Source: Truepera radiovictrix DSM 17093
GTDB taxonomy: Bacteria; Deinococcota; Deinococci; Deinococcales; Trueperaceae
Assembly: GCF_000092425.1 (NCBI RefSeq)
Contig: NC_014221.1
Coordinates: 1,803,001 to 1,867,000, forward strand
Reading direction: 5' to 3'
Length of the DNA: 64,000 bases
This document shows, in pieces, positions 27,007 through 35,651 of this stretch (position 1 is the stretch's first letter; each line of letters begins with the position of its first letter). Made by a program: the position numbers and the translations under genes. The notes under the pieces were generated by a model. That model worked only from the letters and a program-made list of their open reading frames with translations, had not been told where the DNA came from and searched no databases.

Positions 27007-28836
27007 TTAGGCGCCGGGCGCCGCCTCGAAGAGCGGCAGCCGCGCCATCCCCGGCACCGTCACGAGGCCCTGGTCGGTGATGCGCAGCTCGGGGATGACC
27101 GAGAGCGGGATGAGGTTAAAGCCCATGTAGGGGAGCGTGCAGCCGAGCTCACGCCAGGCGCGTTTGAGCTCCGCGGTCGCCGCCGCCACCTCGGGCGCGC
27201 GCCCTTCGGAGAGGAGCCCCGCGATGGGCAGCGCCACCTGCGCGAGCACCTGCCCGTCTCGCACCACCACCACGCCCCCCCGGAGCGCGCGCACGGTCTC
27301 GACTGCAAGGCGCATGTCGCTCTCTTCGCGCCCCGCCACGATGAGGTTATGCGCGTCGTGGCCGACGCTGCTCGCCACCGCCCCCGAGGTGAGCCCGAAA
27401 TCTTTCAGCAGGCCGTGGGCGACGGCGCCCGAACGCCCGTGCCGCTCCAAGACGCTCACGAAGCAGAGGTCCTCGGCGTCAAAGTGCGCCGCCCAGCTCG
27501 CCCGCACGGGTAGCTCGACGCGCTCGTGAAAGAGGGTGATCCCCGGCAGCGCCGTGCGGATGACGTTGGCGGTGCAGGGGACGCGCGGCAGCTCCGGGGT
27601 CAGGGTGTAGGCCGCGGGCAACCGCACGGTCTCAAAGGCGGCCTTGGGGTAGGTGTAGCGCGCCGAGAGGGCCGCGTCGAGCGCGGGCGTGACGCGCCCC
27701 GCCTCGACGACCAGCTCCCCGCCGTACCAGGTGTTCTGGGGCTCGAGCGCGTCGTTTAAGAGCACCACGTCCGCCCGCCGCCCGTGCCCGAGGCCGCCTA
27801 ACTCGCTGTCTAAAGCGTAGCGCGTGGCGGCGTGCAGCGACCCCATGCTCCAGGCGAGCGCAGGCTCGAGCCCCGCCCGGACCGCCTCGCGCACCACCCA
27901 GTCGAGGCCGAACAAGAAGAGGTCGTCAGCGTCGCGGTCGTCGGTGCAGAGGCAGACGCGTTTGGCGCAGGCGCCGCGTTCGGTGACCGTCTTGATGGCC
28001 TCGGGGAGGCTGTGCCAGGGGGTCGTCGGCGGGCCGCCGCGCAAAAAGAGCCACATCCCGGCCTCGAGGAGGTCGTCGGCGATAGAGCCGTCGATGGCCT
28101 CGTGGGTGTCGGTAATCCCGCTCGCCGCGTAGGCCGCGACGAACTCGCGCCCGTAGACGTGCCCCGAGACCGGTTTGCCGCGCCTTAGGGCCTCGCGGAG
28201 GATGGCGTGGCTCCGAGAGTCGCCCTGGGCCACCTGAACGAAGTCCATCTTCTCCCCCAAGGCCGCCGCCTCGGGCCAGGTGTCGAACACGCGGGCGATC
28301 TTCTCCGGCGTGAGGTCGCCGCCCGCCGTCTCGAACGCCGGGGAGGTCGCCGGGACGGTGCTCGGCACGGTCAAAAAGACGTTCAGGGCCGCTCGGCGCG
28401 CGTCCCCTAGCATCCACTCGACACCCGATAGGTCACAGACGTTGGCGATCTCGTGCGAGTCGCAAAAAACCGTCGTGGTGCCGCTTAGGAGGGCCGCCTC
28501 GGCGTAGGCGCAGGCGGTCATCATGCTCGACTCGATGTGCACGTGCGGGTCGACCAAGCCCGGCGCCAAGATGCCGCCCTGCGCGTCGTAGGTGGGCGCG
28601 TCTAGAAGGGCGGCGCGGGCGCTGCCGGCGGGTTTGACCGCCGCGATGCGCCCCCGGTAGAACCACACCTCGCGGTCTTCTAAGAGGCGCTCGGTGTAGC
28701 TCGAGAGCAGCCGCGCGCCCGTGATGACCCGCTCCGGCGCCACGCGTCCGGAGGCGACCGCCGCGAGCTCGCGGGTCAGGTCAGCGAGCGGGGGAACCGA
28801 GAGGCGGTTCAACGCGCGTCCCAAAGGGTTCTCCAA
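27007..28836 (-). CDS. ade: Adenine deaminase
   Basis: 609 aa amidohydrolase that converts adenine to hypoxanthine and ammonia. [20 protein letters not shown] holds the HxH metal pair. Further ligands are in [12 protein letters not shown] and [10 protein letters not shown], and [13 protein letters not shown] gives the Asp. The C-terminal domain shows [19 protein letters not shown], diagnostic for Ade. The start is uncertain: TTG at 28836 has no ribosome site, and a well-initiated 30-residue uORF overlaps it. Fits purine salvage together with the BMP transporter and the phosphorylase. Confidence 0.92.
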   Translation of the reverse strand: MENPLGRALNRLSVPPLADLTRELAAVASGRVAPERVITGARLLSSYTERLLEDREVWFYRGRIAAVKPAGSARAALLDAPTYDAQGGILAPGLVDPHVHIESSMMTACAYAEAALLSGTTTVFCDSHEIANVCDLSGVEWMLGDARRAALNVFLTVPSTVPATSPAFETAGGDLTPEKIARVFDTWPEAAALGEKMDFVQVAQGDSRSHAILREALRRGKPVSGHVYGREFVAAYAASGITDTHEAIDGSIADDLLEAGMWLFLRGGPPTTPWHSLPEAIKTVTERGACAKRVCLCTDDRDADDLFLFGLDWVVREAVRAGLEPALAWSMGSLHAATRYALDSELGGLGHGRRADVVLLNDALEPQNTWYGGELVVEAGRVTPALDAALSARYTYPKAAFETVRLPAAYTLTPELPRVPCTANVIRTALPGITLFHERVELPVRASWAAHFDAEDLCFVSVLERHGRSGAVAHGLLKDFGLTSGAVASSVGHDAHNLIVAGREESDMRLAVETVRALRGGVVVVRDGQVLAQVALPIAGLLSEGRAPEVAAATAELKRAWRELGCTLPYMGFNLIPLSVIPELRITDQGLVTVPGMARLPLFEAAPGA

Positions 28837-28901
28837 CCGTTCGGCGCGTCGTCACGCCGGCAGGTACACACCTGCTGCTTAGGCGAGCCATCATGGCGCA
28901 T
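28809..28901 (-). CDS. Upstream ORF overlapping the ade start (30 aa)
   Basis: ATG at 28901 preceded by GAGGAGGA, the best ribosome site in the region, giving [20 protein letters not shown], then [10 protein letters not shown]. It stops at 28809-28811, 25 nt inside ade in another frame. It may couple ade translation by termination-reinitiation or be a leader peptide. Coding function unproven. Confidence 0.4.
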   Translation of the reverse strand: MRHDGSPKQQVCTCRRDDAPNGWRTLWDAR

Positions 28902-28920
28902 CGGTTCCTCCTCAAGCCCC

Positions 28921-28979
28921 TACCCCGAACGCGGCGTGCACCGCGTCCTGAAAGTATAGGACGCGGTGCACGTGGGGTA
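28921..28979. promoter_or_regulatory. Large inverted repeat between ade and der
   Basis: GTGCACCGCGTCCT (28936-28949), loop GAAAGTAT, AGGACGCGGTGCAC (28958-28971): a perfect 14-bp stem. Outer words TACCCC (28921-28926) and GGGGTA (28974-28979) can pair as well. It lies downstream of der and upstream of ade on the same strand. There is no T-run, so a regulator site or processing hairpin is as likely as a terminator. Confidence 0.65.
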
Positions 28980-29031
28980 AAGCCGAGCCGCCCCGGGAGG
29001 CCGTTTGAGCGCCGCTTGAACGGTTGGGCGC

Positions 29032-30351
29032 CTACACCCGCACCCGCTTCCCGCCGTCTTTAGCACGCGACTTCCAGATGAGCCGGATGGGCACCTCTTT
29101 AAAGCCTAAGTCCTCGCGGATGCGGTTTAAGATGTACTGCTCGTAGGCGCGCGTCACGAACTGCTCGTTGTTGACCGAGATGACGAACGTGGGCGGCGCC
29201 ACGTCCGCCTGGGTGCCGTAGAGGAGCTTGAGGGGCCGCCCCTTGAAGTTGGGGGGCGCTTGGCGCTGGGTCCAGACCTCGAGCCAACCGTTGACCTCGC
29301 TCGTGGGGACGCGGAAGCGGGCGGTGTCGTAGACGCGGATCACGGCCGCCAAGAGGTCGTGCAGGCCGTAGGCGTTTAAAGCGCTCGTGTAGACCTTGGG
29401 CGCGAAGTCGAGGTGTCCGAGCACCTGGGCGATGTTCTTCTCGAACTCCCGCAGGGCCTCGTCGGGCACCAGGTCCCACTTGTTGATGGTCAAGACCACG
29501 GGCTTACCCGCCTGGAGCGCCAGGTTGGCGAGGCGCAGCTCGTGGTCGCCGAGTTCGAAGGGGTCGACGACGAGCACCGCGACGTCCGAACGCATCAGCG
29601 CCTCCTCGCTGCGGAGCTTTGAGTAGTACTCGACGTCCCCGTCCGGTTTGCGGCGGATGCCGGCGGTGTCGATGAGCACAAACGGGCGCCCGCCGAAGTC
29701 GAAGCGCACGTCCACGCTGTCGCGGGTCGTACCGGGGACGTCCGCGACGATCACGCGCTCATCGCCGACGAGCGCGTTTAACAGGCTCGACTTGCCCACG
29801 TTCGGGCGGCCGATGATGGCGACCCGCACCTCCTCGGCCTCGGCCTCGTCGGCGTCCTCGGGCAGGCGCTCGAAGATGGTGTCCAAGAGCTCATAGGTGC
29901 CGCGCGCGTGCTCGGCGGAGATCGCCAGGGGCTCCCCGAAGCCGAGGCCGTAGAGCTCGTAAAACTCGGGGGACTCCTCGTGGCGCGGGTCGTCGAGCTT
30001 GGTCGCCAAGAGCAGCGTGGGTTTACCCACGTTGCGCAGCCACGCCGCGACCTCGTAGTCGGCCGCGCTTAGGGGCGCGCGCCCGTCGACGCAGAAGAGC
30101 ACGAGCGCCGCGTCCGCCAGGGCGGCCTCGATGCGGCGCTTGATGGGCTCTTGCCACTCGTCGTTCGACCAGAGGCCGCCGGTGTCCAAAAGCGTAAAGC
30201 TGCGGCCCAAGTCGTCCTCCACGCGGGCCTCTTTGACGTCGCGGGTGACGCCGGGCATGTCGGCCACGATGGCCTCGCGCCGCCCGACGAGGCGGTTAAA
30301 GAGGCTCGACTTGCCCACGTTCGGGCGGCCGACGATGGCGACCTTAGCCAC
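29032..30351 (-). CDS. der: Ribosome biogenesis GTPase Der (EngA)
   Basis: 439 aa with two GTPase domains and a KH-like C-terminal domain. The G1 motifs GRPNVGKSSLFNRLVG and GRPNVGKSSLLNALVG, G3 DTGGL and DTAGI, and G4 NKWD in domain 2 (TKLD in domain 1) are all visible. Acts in 50S subunit maturation. GTG at 30351 (MAKVAIVGRP) is preferred over the longer frame to 30417, which would run 70 nt into fmt. The start overlaps the fmt stop by 8 nt. Confidence 0.93.
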   Translation of the reverse strand: MAKVAIVGRPNVGKSSLFNRLVGRREAIVADMPGVTRDVKEARVEDDLGRSFTLLDTGGLWSNDEWQEPIKRRIEAALADAALVLFCVDGRAPLSAADYEVAAWLRNVGKPTLLLATKLDDPRHEESPEFYELYGLGFGEPLAISAEHARGTYELLDTIFERLPEDADEAEAEEVRVAIIGRPNVGKSSLLNALVGDERVIVADVPGTTRDSVDVRFDFGGRPFVLIDTAGIRRKPDGDVEYYSKLRSEEALMRSDVAVLVVDPFELGDHELRLANLALQAGKPVVLTINKWDLVPDEALREFEKNIAQVLGHLDFAPKVYTSALNAYGLHDLLAAVIRVYDTARFRVPTSEVNGWLEVWTQRQAPPNFKGRPLKLLYGTQADVAPPTFVISVNNEQFVTRAYEQYILNRIREDLGFKEVPIRLIWKSRAKDGGKRVRV

Positions 30352-31321
30352 GCGCGCCCCCCGCAGCTTCCGCCGCGGTAGCGGCGCACCCCAGACGCTC
30401 GCCGACCCGGACGCCATAGCCGCCGGCCCACGCGCGCGCGTCCATCTTGCCCCGGCCGGCGGGCTGCACCGCGCGCAGGAGCACCGCGCCCTCCCCCGCT
30501 GCGACCGTCACGCCCTCGGCGCCGACGGCGAGGACGGTACCCGGTGCCCCACGCGCGGCCGCCGGAGCGCTCACGGGCGACATCTCGAGGATCTTCAGCG
30601 TGCCGCCGCGATGGGGCGTCCAGGAGCCCGGCCAGGCGAAGACGCCGCGGTAGCGGTTGTAGATGGCCGCTGCGGCGTCCTCCCAACGGACGCGGCCGTC
30701 CGCTTTCGTGAGGAGCGGGGCGTAGGTCGCTCGCGCCTCGTCTTGCGGCGCGCTCGGCAGGGTGCCCGCTTCAAGGGCCGCGAGCGCCTCCGTGAGCGCG
30801 TCTGCTCCCAGCTCGGCGAGGCGCGTAAAGAGCGTCACGGCGGTGTCGTCCGGCGCGACGCCGAGGCGCCGCTGCAACCGCACCGGCCCCGTGTCGAGCC
30901 CCGCTTCGGTCTGCATGATGCTGACGCCCGTCTCCGTCTCTCCCTCTATCAGCGCCCACTGGATGGGGGCCGCGCCGCGGTACTTGGGCAGCAAGGAGGC
31001 GTGGACGTTGAGAAACCCGTGCTTGGGCGCGTCCAGCAGGGCTTGCGGCAGGATCTTGCCGTAGGCGGCGGTGACGGCCACGTCGAGCCCTAGCCCGCGC
31101 ACGAGCTCCAGAAACGCCGCGTTCCCCTTCAGGCGCGCGGGTTGCTCGAGCCGGAGCCCCAGCTCGCGCGCGCGCTGCGCTACGGGCGGCGGGGTCAGCT
31201 TGTAGCCGCGCCCGGCAGGTTTGTCGGGTTGCGCCACGACCAGAGCGACCTCGTGGCGCTGAAGAAGCGCCTCCAGGGTCGGCAGGGCGAACGCGGGCGA
31301 ACCGAACAGGGCGACCCTCAC
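30344..31321 (-). CDS. fmt: Methionyl-tRNA formyltransferase
   Basis: 325 aa. Formylates initiator Met-tRNA with 10-formyl-THF. The N-terminus MRVALFGSPAFALPTLEALL and the folate-site motif NVHASLLPKYRGAAPIQWAL with Asn, His and, further on, Asp in TEAGLDTGPV are diagnostic. The C-terminal OB-like domain starts near 205. It overlaps def upstream by 4 nt and der downstream, so def-fmt-der form one operon coupling N-terminal formylation and deformylation with ribosome assembly. Confidence 0.95.
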   Translation of the reverse strand: MRVALFGSPAFALPTLEALLQRHEVALVVAQPDKPAGRGYKLTPPPVAQRARELGLRLEQPARLKGNAAFLELVRGLGLDVAVTAAYGKILPQALLDAPKHGFLNVHASLLPKYRGAAPIQWALIEGETETGVSIMQTEAGLDTGPVRLQRRLGVAPDDTAVTLFTRLAELGADALTEALAALEAGTLPSAPQDEARATYAPLLTKADGRVRWEDAAAAIYNRYRGVFAWPGSWTPHRGGTLKILEMSPVSAPAAARGAPGTVLAVGAEGVTVAAGEGAVLLRAVQPAGRGKMDARAWAGGYGVRVGERLGCAATAAEAAGGARG

Positions 31322-31956
31322 ACCGGCGCCCCCTTTTCCCGCAGCTCTTTGAGGTACGCCTTGGCTTGGCGCTGCAGCTCGGCGAGCTCGCGGCGGTGCG
31401 CCTCCATAAAGGCGCGCCTCTCGGCCTCGGGGAGGCGGTCGAAAAAGAGCACCCCGTCTAGGTGGTCGAGCTCGTGCTGAATGACGTGCGCGAAGTGCCC
31501 CTCGGCCTCGCGCTCGTGCCAGGCGCCCTGGAGGTCCTGGTAGCGCACCCGCACGGTGCGGTCGCGCTTCATCTTCTCGATAAACAGCCCCGGCACGCTG
31601 AGGCAGCCGTCGACGCCGTACTGCGTGCCGCTGCGCGCGATGATCTCGGGGTTGACCATGACGTGCTCGGCGACGACGCCCCAGCGCTCGCGCTTCTCGT
31701 CGGGGCTTAGAGCCTCCGCCTCCGCCTCGCCCTCCTGCCCCGCGGCCTCCTCGGCGGCGCGCGGGGCGAGTTCGAGCGCCACGAAAAGGCGTTTCGAGAG
31801 CCCGATCTGCGGCGCCGCCAGACCGACCCCGTTGGCCTCGAACATGGTTTCGATCATGTCTTTCGCGAGCGTCTCCAGCTCGCCGTCAAAGTGCGTCACC
31901 GGGCGCGCGACCTTGCGCAGCACCGGGTCGCCAAAGTAGCGGATGTGGTATTTCAC
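31318..31956 (-). CDS. def: Peptide deformylase
   Basis: 212 aa metalloprotease removing the N-formyl group of new proteins. Motif 1 GVGLAAPQIG, motif 2 DGCLSVPG (Asp instead of the usual Glu), motif 3 HVIQHELDHLDG with the two His ligands and catalytic Glu. An acidic insertion of about 27 residues (EEAAGQEGEAEAEALSPDE) sits between motifs 1 and 2. GTG at 31956 with AGGAGAAAGGG upstream. First gene of the def-fmt-der operon. Confidence 0.95.
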   Translation of the reverse strand: MKYHIRYFGDPVLRKVARPVTHFDGELETLAKDMIETMFEANGVGLAAPQIGLSKRLFVALELAPRAAEEAAGQEGEAEAEALSPDEKRERWGVVAEHVMVNPEIIARSGTQYGVDGCLSVPGLFIEKMKRDRTVRVRYQDLQGAWHEREAEGHFAHVIQHELDHLDGVLFFDRLPEAERRAFMEAHRRELAELQRQAKAYLKELREKGAPV

Positions 31957-32060
31957 GCGTCCCTTTCTCCTGCTAGCCGCGCGCCTCGAGCCCTCTTGCG
32001 GCGCGCGCTTTAGGCGTATCTTACGCGCTTTGCCCCCTCTGGGCTGTTTCGCTCGGGGCG

Positions 32061-33080
32061 TTACGGCGCCCGCTCCGGTGGGGGGCCGCTCGGCGCTTTT
32101 GCGGCGAGCGCGACCTCGAGGCGCGGCAGCTCCAACGCCGTGACCCCCTCGGGGAGCTCGAGCGCGACCTCGAGGGTGTGCTGCCCCGGCCCCACGTCCT
32201 GCGGCACGACGGCCGTGGCGCGCACCCGCTCGAGCGCCGCGAGCTCCGCTTCGGAGCCCGCCAAGAGCGCCTCGGGCTGACTCAGGGTCGCCGAACGCAC
32301 CTCGAGCGAGGGTAGGGAGAGGGGACGCAGCACGACCGGGACGCGGCGCGTGTAGAGCACCGGCGCCGCGTCGACGCTGAGCTCGACCTCGGCGGGCTGC
32401 ACCTGCACCTCGGGGACCGGCAGCCCCGCCTCGTCGACGGCGTAGACGGGTACGGTGGAGACCGCTCCCCCCGGGCGCAGGGGGGCCAAAACCCGCGCGA
32501 CCTGCGCCACCTGCGATTCGGGGCCCGACACGACCACGGCGCTCGGCAGGGCCCGCGCCTCTAGCTGCACGTCGTCGGGGGGCTCCCCGACGAGGGCGAC
32601 CTCGACCGGTACGGGCTGCTCGACGAGCGTCTCGACGCTCCCCCAGATCTCGCTCGGGCGGACGCTGATAAGGTTGATCCCCTGCGGCGGAAAGACCCGT
32701 ACGGTCTGCTCAAACGCCCCCGTCACGCCGCGCAGGTCGAGCACCGCGTCGACGCCGCTAGGGTTGAGTGCCCCGACGCGGTGCGCGGGTCCCGACAGAC
32801 GCACCTCAACGGCGTCGGGCACCCCCGAGACGACCTGTTGGCTCCCAAGCCCCTCGACCTTTAGGGGGGCGCGCAACGTCCGCTGGCCGATCACGGTGTC
32901 GTCCATGCTGATAAACAGCCAGAGCACCACGGCGAGCAGCAGCGCGCCGAGCTTGAGCCGCCAGTTGTGGCGCAAGCGCCGCCAGAGACCAGCGAACCCC
33001 TCCGGCAGCGCCTGCAGCGCGGCTCGAGCGCGCCGCCACACCGCCCCGCCGGGGGAACCGGGTTTGTCCGCGTTATCCAA
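32061..33080 (-). CDS. cdaR: YbbR-domain protein CdaR, regulator of the diadenylate cyclase
   Basis: 339 aa. A basic N-terminus, one membrane span (LGALLLAVVLWLFISM) and then repeated extracytoplasmic YbbR domains (for example APLKVEGLGSQQVVSGVPDA and PVPVEVALVGEPPDDVQLEA). CdaR binds and modulates CdaA at the membrane. TTG start at 33080; the ribosome site is weak. Located 131 nt downstream of cdaA on the same strand, the usual pairing. Confidence 0.85.
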   Translation of the reverse strand: MDNADKPGSPGGAVWRRARAALQALPEGFAGLWRRLRHNWRLKLGALLLAVVLWLFISMDDTVIGQRTLRAPLKVEGLGSQQVVSGVPDAVEVRLSGPAHRVGALNPSGVDAVLDLRGVTGAFEQTVRVFPPQGINLISVRPSEIWGSVETLVEQPVPVEVALVGEPPDDVQLEARALPSAVVVSGPESQVAQVARVLAPLRPGGAVSTVPVYAVDEAGLPVPEVQVQPAEVELSVDAAPVLYTRRVPVVLRPLSLPSLEVRSATLSQPEALLAGSEAELAALERVRATAVVPQDVGPGQHTLEVALELPEGVTALELPRLEVALAAKAPSGPPPERAP

Positions 33081-33096
33081 GTCGTCCCAACACCTT

Positions 33097-33122
33097 TACA
33101 TGACACCTAATACATGACACCT
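33097..33122 (-). repeat. Tandem 12-bp repeat upstream of cdaR
   Basis: TACATGACACCT occurs at 33097-33108 and again at 33111-33122, period 14. In the cdaR sense it reads AGGTGTCATGTA twice, followed by AAGGTGTTGGG. It could be a direct-repeat regulator site in the cdaA-cdaR gap. Confidence 0.45.
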
Positions 33123-33211
33123 GGCGCGCGTGGCACCTAGCGCAGCCGCGCTCCACCGATAGCCCCAGCATACGGCACACGCGGCGACGAGGCGAACACG
33201 CAGCGCGCGCA

Positions 33212-33946
33212 TCACGTCGGGTAGACCTCGCGCAGCGCCCGCAGCACCTCGGCGGGGGCGATGTCGCTGCGCAGCACCCCGTTTTTGGCGTACGAGACCG
33301 TCCCCCGCTCCTCGCTGACCACGATCGCGAGCGCGTCGGTCACCTCGGAGAGCCCGAGCGCGGCGCGGTGGCGGGTGCCGTGCTTGGCCGACCACCCCTC
33401 GTGCTGCTCCGAAAGCGGGAAGATCGCCCCGGCGTAGGTGATGCGGTCGCCTTTGATGAGCACGCCGCCGTCGTGGAGCGGCCCCCTCGAGTCGAAGATC
33501 GTCTGCAGCAGGGCGGCCGAAACGGGCGACTCGAGCTTCGAGCCCGCGCGGCCGTACTCGAACAAGGGCACGCGCCCCTCGATGGCGATGAGCGCCCCCT
33601 TGCGCTGCGCCGCGAGCTCGCGCACCGCCGTCATGATCTCGGGGACGGGGTCGTTCACCACCGTGCGGCTCACGCGCCCGCGCCCGACGCGCTCGAGCGC
33701 CGCCCGGAGCTCCGGTTGAAACACCACCACCACCGCCAAAAACGCCGCCGGTGCGGCGCGGTCGAAAAGCCAGCGCGTCGCCCCGAGGTCGAGCTGCGTC
33801 GACAGCAGCCAGAGCGCGAGGATCGCTACAAGCCCGCGCAGCACGTTCCACGCCCGCGAGTCGCTCAAAAACTTGTAGACGTGGTAGAGCAGCGCTGCGA
33901 GGATAAGGATATCCAGCAGGTCGAGCAGGCGAAAGGTAAAGTCCAA
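33212..33946 (-). CDS. cdaA: Membrane diadenylate cyclase CdaA
   Basis: About 244 aa. Makes c-di-AMP from two ATP. Two or three N-terminal membrane spans, then a DAC domain with DSRGPLHDGGVLI (DGA-type motif, here DGG) and GTRHRAALGLSE (RHR motif). The frame is open to 34039, but TTG at 33946 is preferred: GGAGG lies 5 nt upstream, and MDFTFRLLDLLDILILAALL matches the normal CdaA N-terminus. CdaR is encoded downstream. Confidence 0.9.
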   Translation of the reverse strand: MDFTFRLLDLLDILILAALLYHVYKFLSDSRAWNVLRGLVAILALWLLSTQLDLGATRWLFDRAAPAAFLAVVVVFQPELRAALERVGRGRVSRTVVNDPVPEIMTAVRELAAQRKGALIAIEGRVPLFEYGRAGSKLESPVSAALLQTIFDSRGPLHDGGVLIKGDRITYAGAIFPLSEQHEGWSAKHGTRHRAALGLSEVTDALAIVVSEERGTVSYAKNGVLRSDIAPAEVLRALREVYPT

Positions 33947-34039
33947 CACGACCTCCAAGCGAGTAGCGAGCGGCACGTCGCAGCGCCGTCGCGACCGTGC
34001 GAGGCGCGCCGTCGCCACGACCCGCAGACCCATCATCAA

Positions 34040-34349
34040 GATGTGCTTCGTGTTCGAAAGAGCGTCACGCTAGGGCTGGCGGCGCAGCCTTGACGACGCG
34101 TACACCGCAGCATCTAGGCAAGGGGACGACGTCACAGAACGCCACGGCCAGCGGGGGCGCGCACCTCGTATGTGCTCAACGTAGCACGTCGGCGTTGTGC
34201 GCTCAACGTAGCACGTCAGCGCGGGGTCGGCCAAGCGCAAGCGCCCGCCTCACGGCTGGGTCTCCCCGCGCTTAGCGTCGCCACCCAACGACGGAGCGCT
34301 TCACAAGCGAGCGTTTGCGCAAAAGCGCCGCCGACCGGATGAGAGCTGC
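34040..34349. other. Divergent intergenic region with a 21-bp direct repeat
   Basis: Space between cdaA (minus) and prfB (plus). No gene. A 21-bp unit beginning GCTCAACGTAGCACGTC occurs at 34174-34194 and 34201-34221 with one mismatch (period 27). It lies about 130-180 bp before the prfB start and could be a regulator site for either side. Confidence 0.5.
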
Positions 34350-34355
34350 TACACT
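34350..34355 (+). promoter_or_regulatory. -10 box of prfB
   Basis: TACACT, 6 nt spacer TGGCCT, ATG at 34362. Leaderless geometry. Confidence 0.6.
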
Positions 34356-34361
34356 TGGCCT

Positions 34362-35496
34362 ATGGAACACCTCGACAACACCCCTGAAACCAGCCTCGAG
34401 GAGATGACAGCGCAACTTCACGCCCTCAGGGGGTATCTTTGACCTCGCTCGCAAAGAGGCCAGGCTCGCCGAGCTCGAGCCGCAGCTAAGCGACCCCAAG
34501 CTCTGGGACGACCCCGAAGCGGCGCGCACGCTGACGCAGGAGGCGGCGCGGTTGCGGCGCGTCCTCGAAACGTTTCACCGCCTAGAGGGCGACCTCGAGG
34601 GGCTGCGCGAGCTCCAGGAGCTCGCCACAACCCCCGAAGAGCAACAGGACCTGGAGGCCGAGCGCGCTGCGCTGCAGAGGACGCTCGACGCGCTCTACCG
34701 CGAGACGCTCTTTTCCGGCCCACACGACGACCGCGCGGCGATCCTCACGATCAAACCGGGGGCGGGCGGCACCGAGTCCTCGGACTGGGCGGGGATGCTC
34801 TGGCGGATGTACCGCCGCTTCGCCGAGCGGCAGGGCTTTGAGGTCGAACTGCTCGACGCCACCCCCAGCGACGCCGCCCCCAACGGCATCGACTACGCGC
34901 AGCTGATCATCCGCGGGGAGCGCGCGTACGGCCTTTTGCAGGTCGAGTCCGGGGTGCACCGGCTCGTGCGGGTCTCACCCTTTGACGCCCAGGGGCGGCG
35001 GCACACCTCGTTCGCTTCGGTCGAGGTCATGCCCGAGATCGACGACGCCGTCGAGATCACTATCGACCCCAAGGATGTGCGCGTCGACGTCTACCGTTCG
35101 TCGGGTCCGGGGGGGCAGTCGGTCAACACCACCGACTCGGCGGTGCGCGTGGTCTACAAGGGGGGCACCCCGGAGGAGATCGTGGTGACCTGTCAAGACG
35201 GCAAGTCGCAGATCAAAAACCGCGAAAAGGCGATGACGGTGCTTCGCTCGCGCCTTTTCGAACGCGAGGAGCGCCGGCGCCTCGAGGAACAGATGCGCGC
35301 GCGCGGCGAACAAAAGGCCATCGAGTGGGGTTCGCAGATCCGCAGCTACGTGCTCGACAAGCGCTACGTCAAAGACCACCGCACGGGCGAGATGCGCCAC
35401 GACCCCGACGACGTCTTAGACGGCGACATCGAAGGGCTCATCTGGTCGGGTCTGGAGCACCGCGCCCGCACGCAAAGCGAGCCGCAGCGCGCCTAG
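34362..35496 (+). CDS. prfB: Peptide chain release factor 2 with programmed +1 frameshift
   Basis: RF2 recognises UGA and UAA. The first frame (ATG 34362, 26 codons) ends in CTT-TGA at 34437-34442. The stop is preceded by the AGGGGG element and TATCTTTGAC, the classic autoregulatory site. Ribosomes shift +1 at CTT and continue at GAC 34441 to the end at 35496. The GGQ motif is in SSGPGGQSVNTTDSA; the SPF codon-recognition tripeptide is in RVSPFDAQGRRHTS. Translation of the downstream frame alone would lack the N-terminus. Leaderless promoter TACACT. Confidence 0.95.
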
Positions 35497-35550
35497 CGTC
35501 TCCTAGAGTCTGTCAACGCCTTACCGCTTCGGCGCCTAAGCCGTTAAAAG

Positions 35551-35607
35551 GGCCTGTGGCGCGTGGTCGGTCGCTCGTGGTCTATAGCTTGCGATCCACG
35601 ACCGGCC
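35551..35607. repeat. Intergenic repeat, family A
   Basis: Tract with GGCGCGTGGTCGG, GCTCGTGG, TATAGC and GATCCACGACCGG, between the convergent prfB and MscS genes. Similar word order to the copy at 19361-19428 but with less perfect arms. Confidence 0.5.
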
Positions 35608-35651
35608 TCCTGGACGCTTCGAGCGAAAGGGCGACCGAAAGGCGACAGGGC

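Noticed and set aside
30352-30417. Longer Der start at 30417
   Set aside because: It would overlap fmt by about 70 nt and add residues not found in the family. GTG 30351 gives the standard MAKVAIVGRP.
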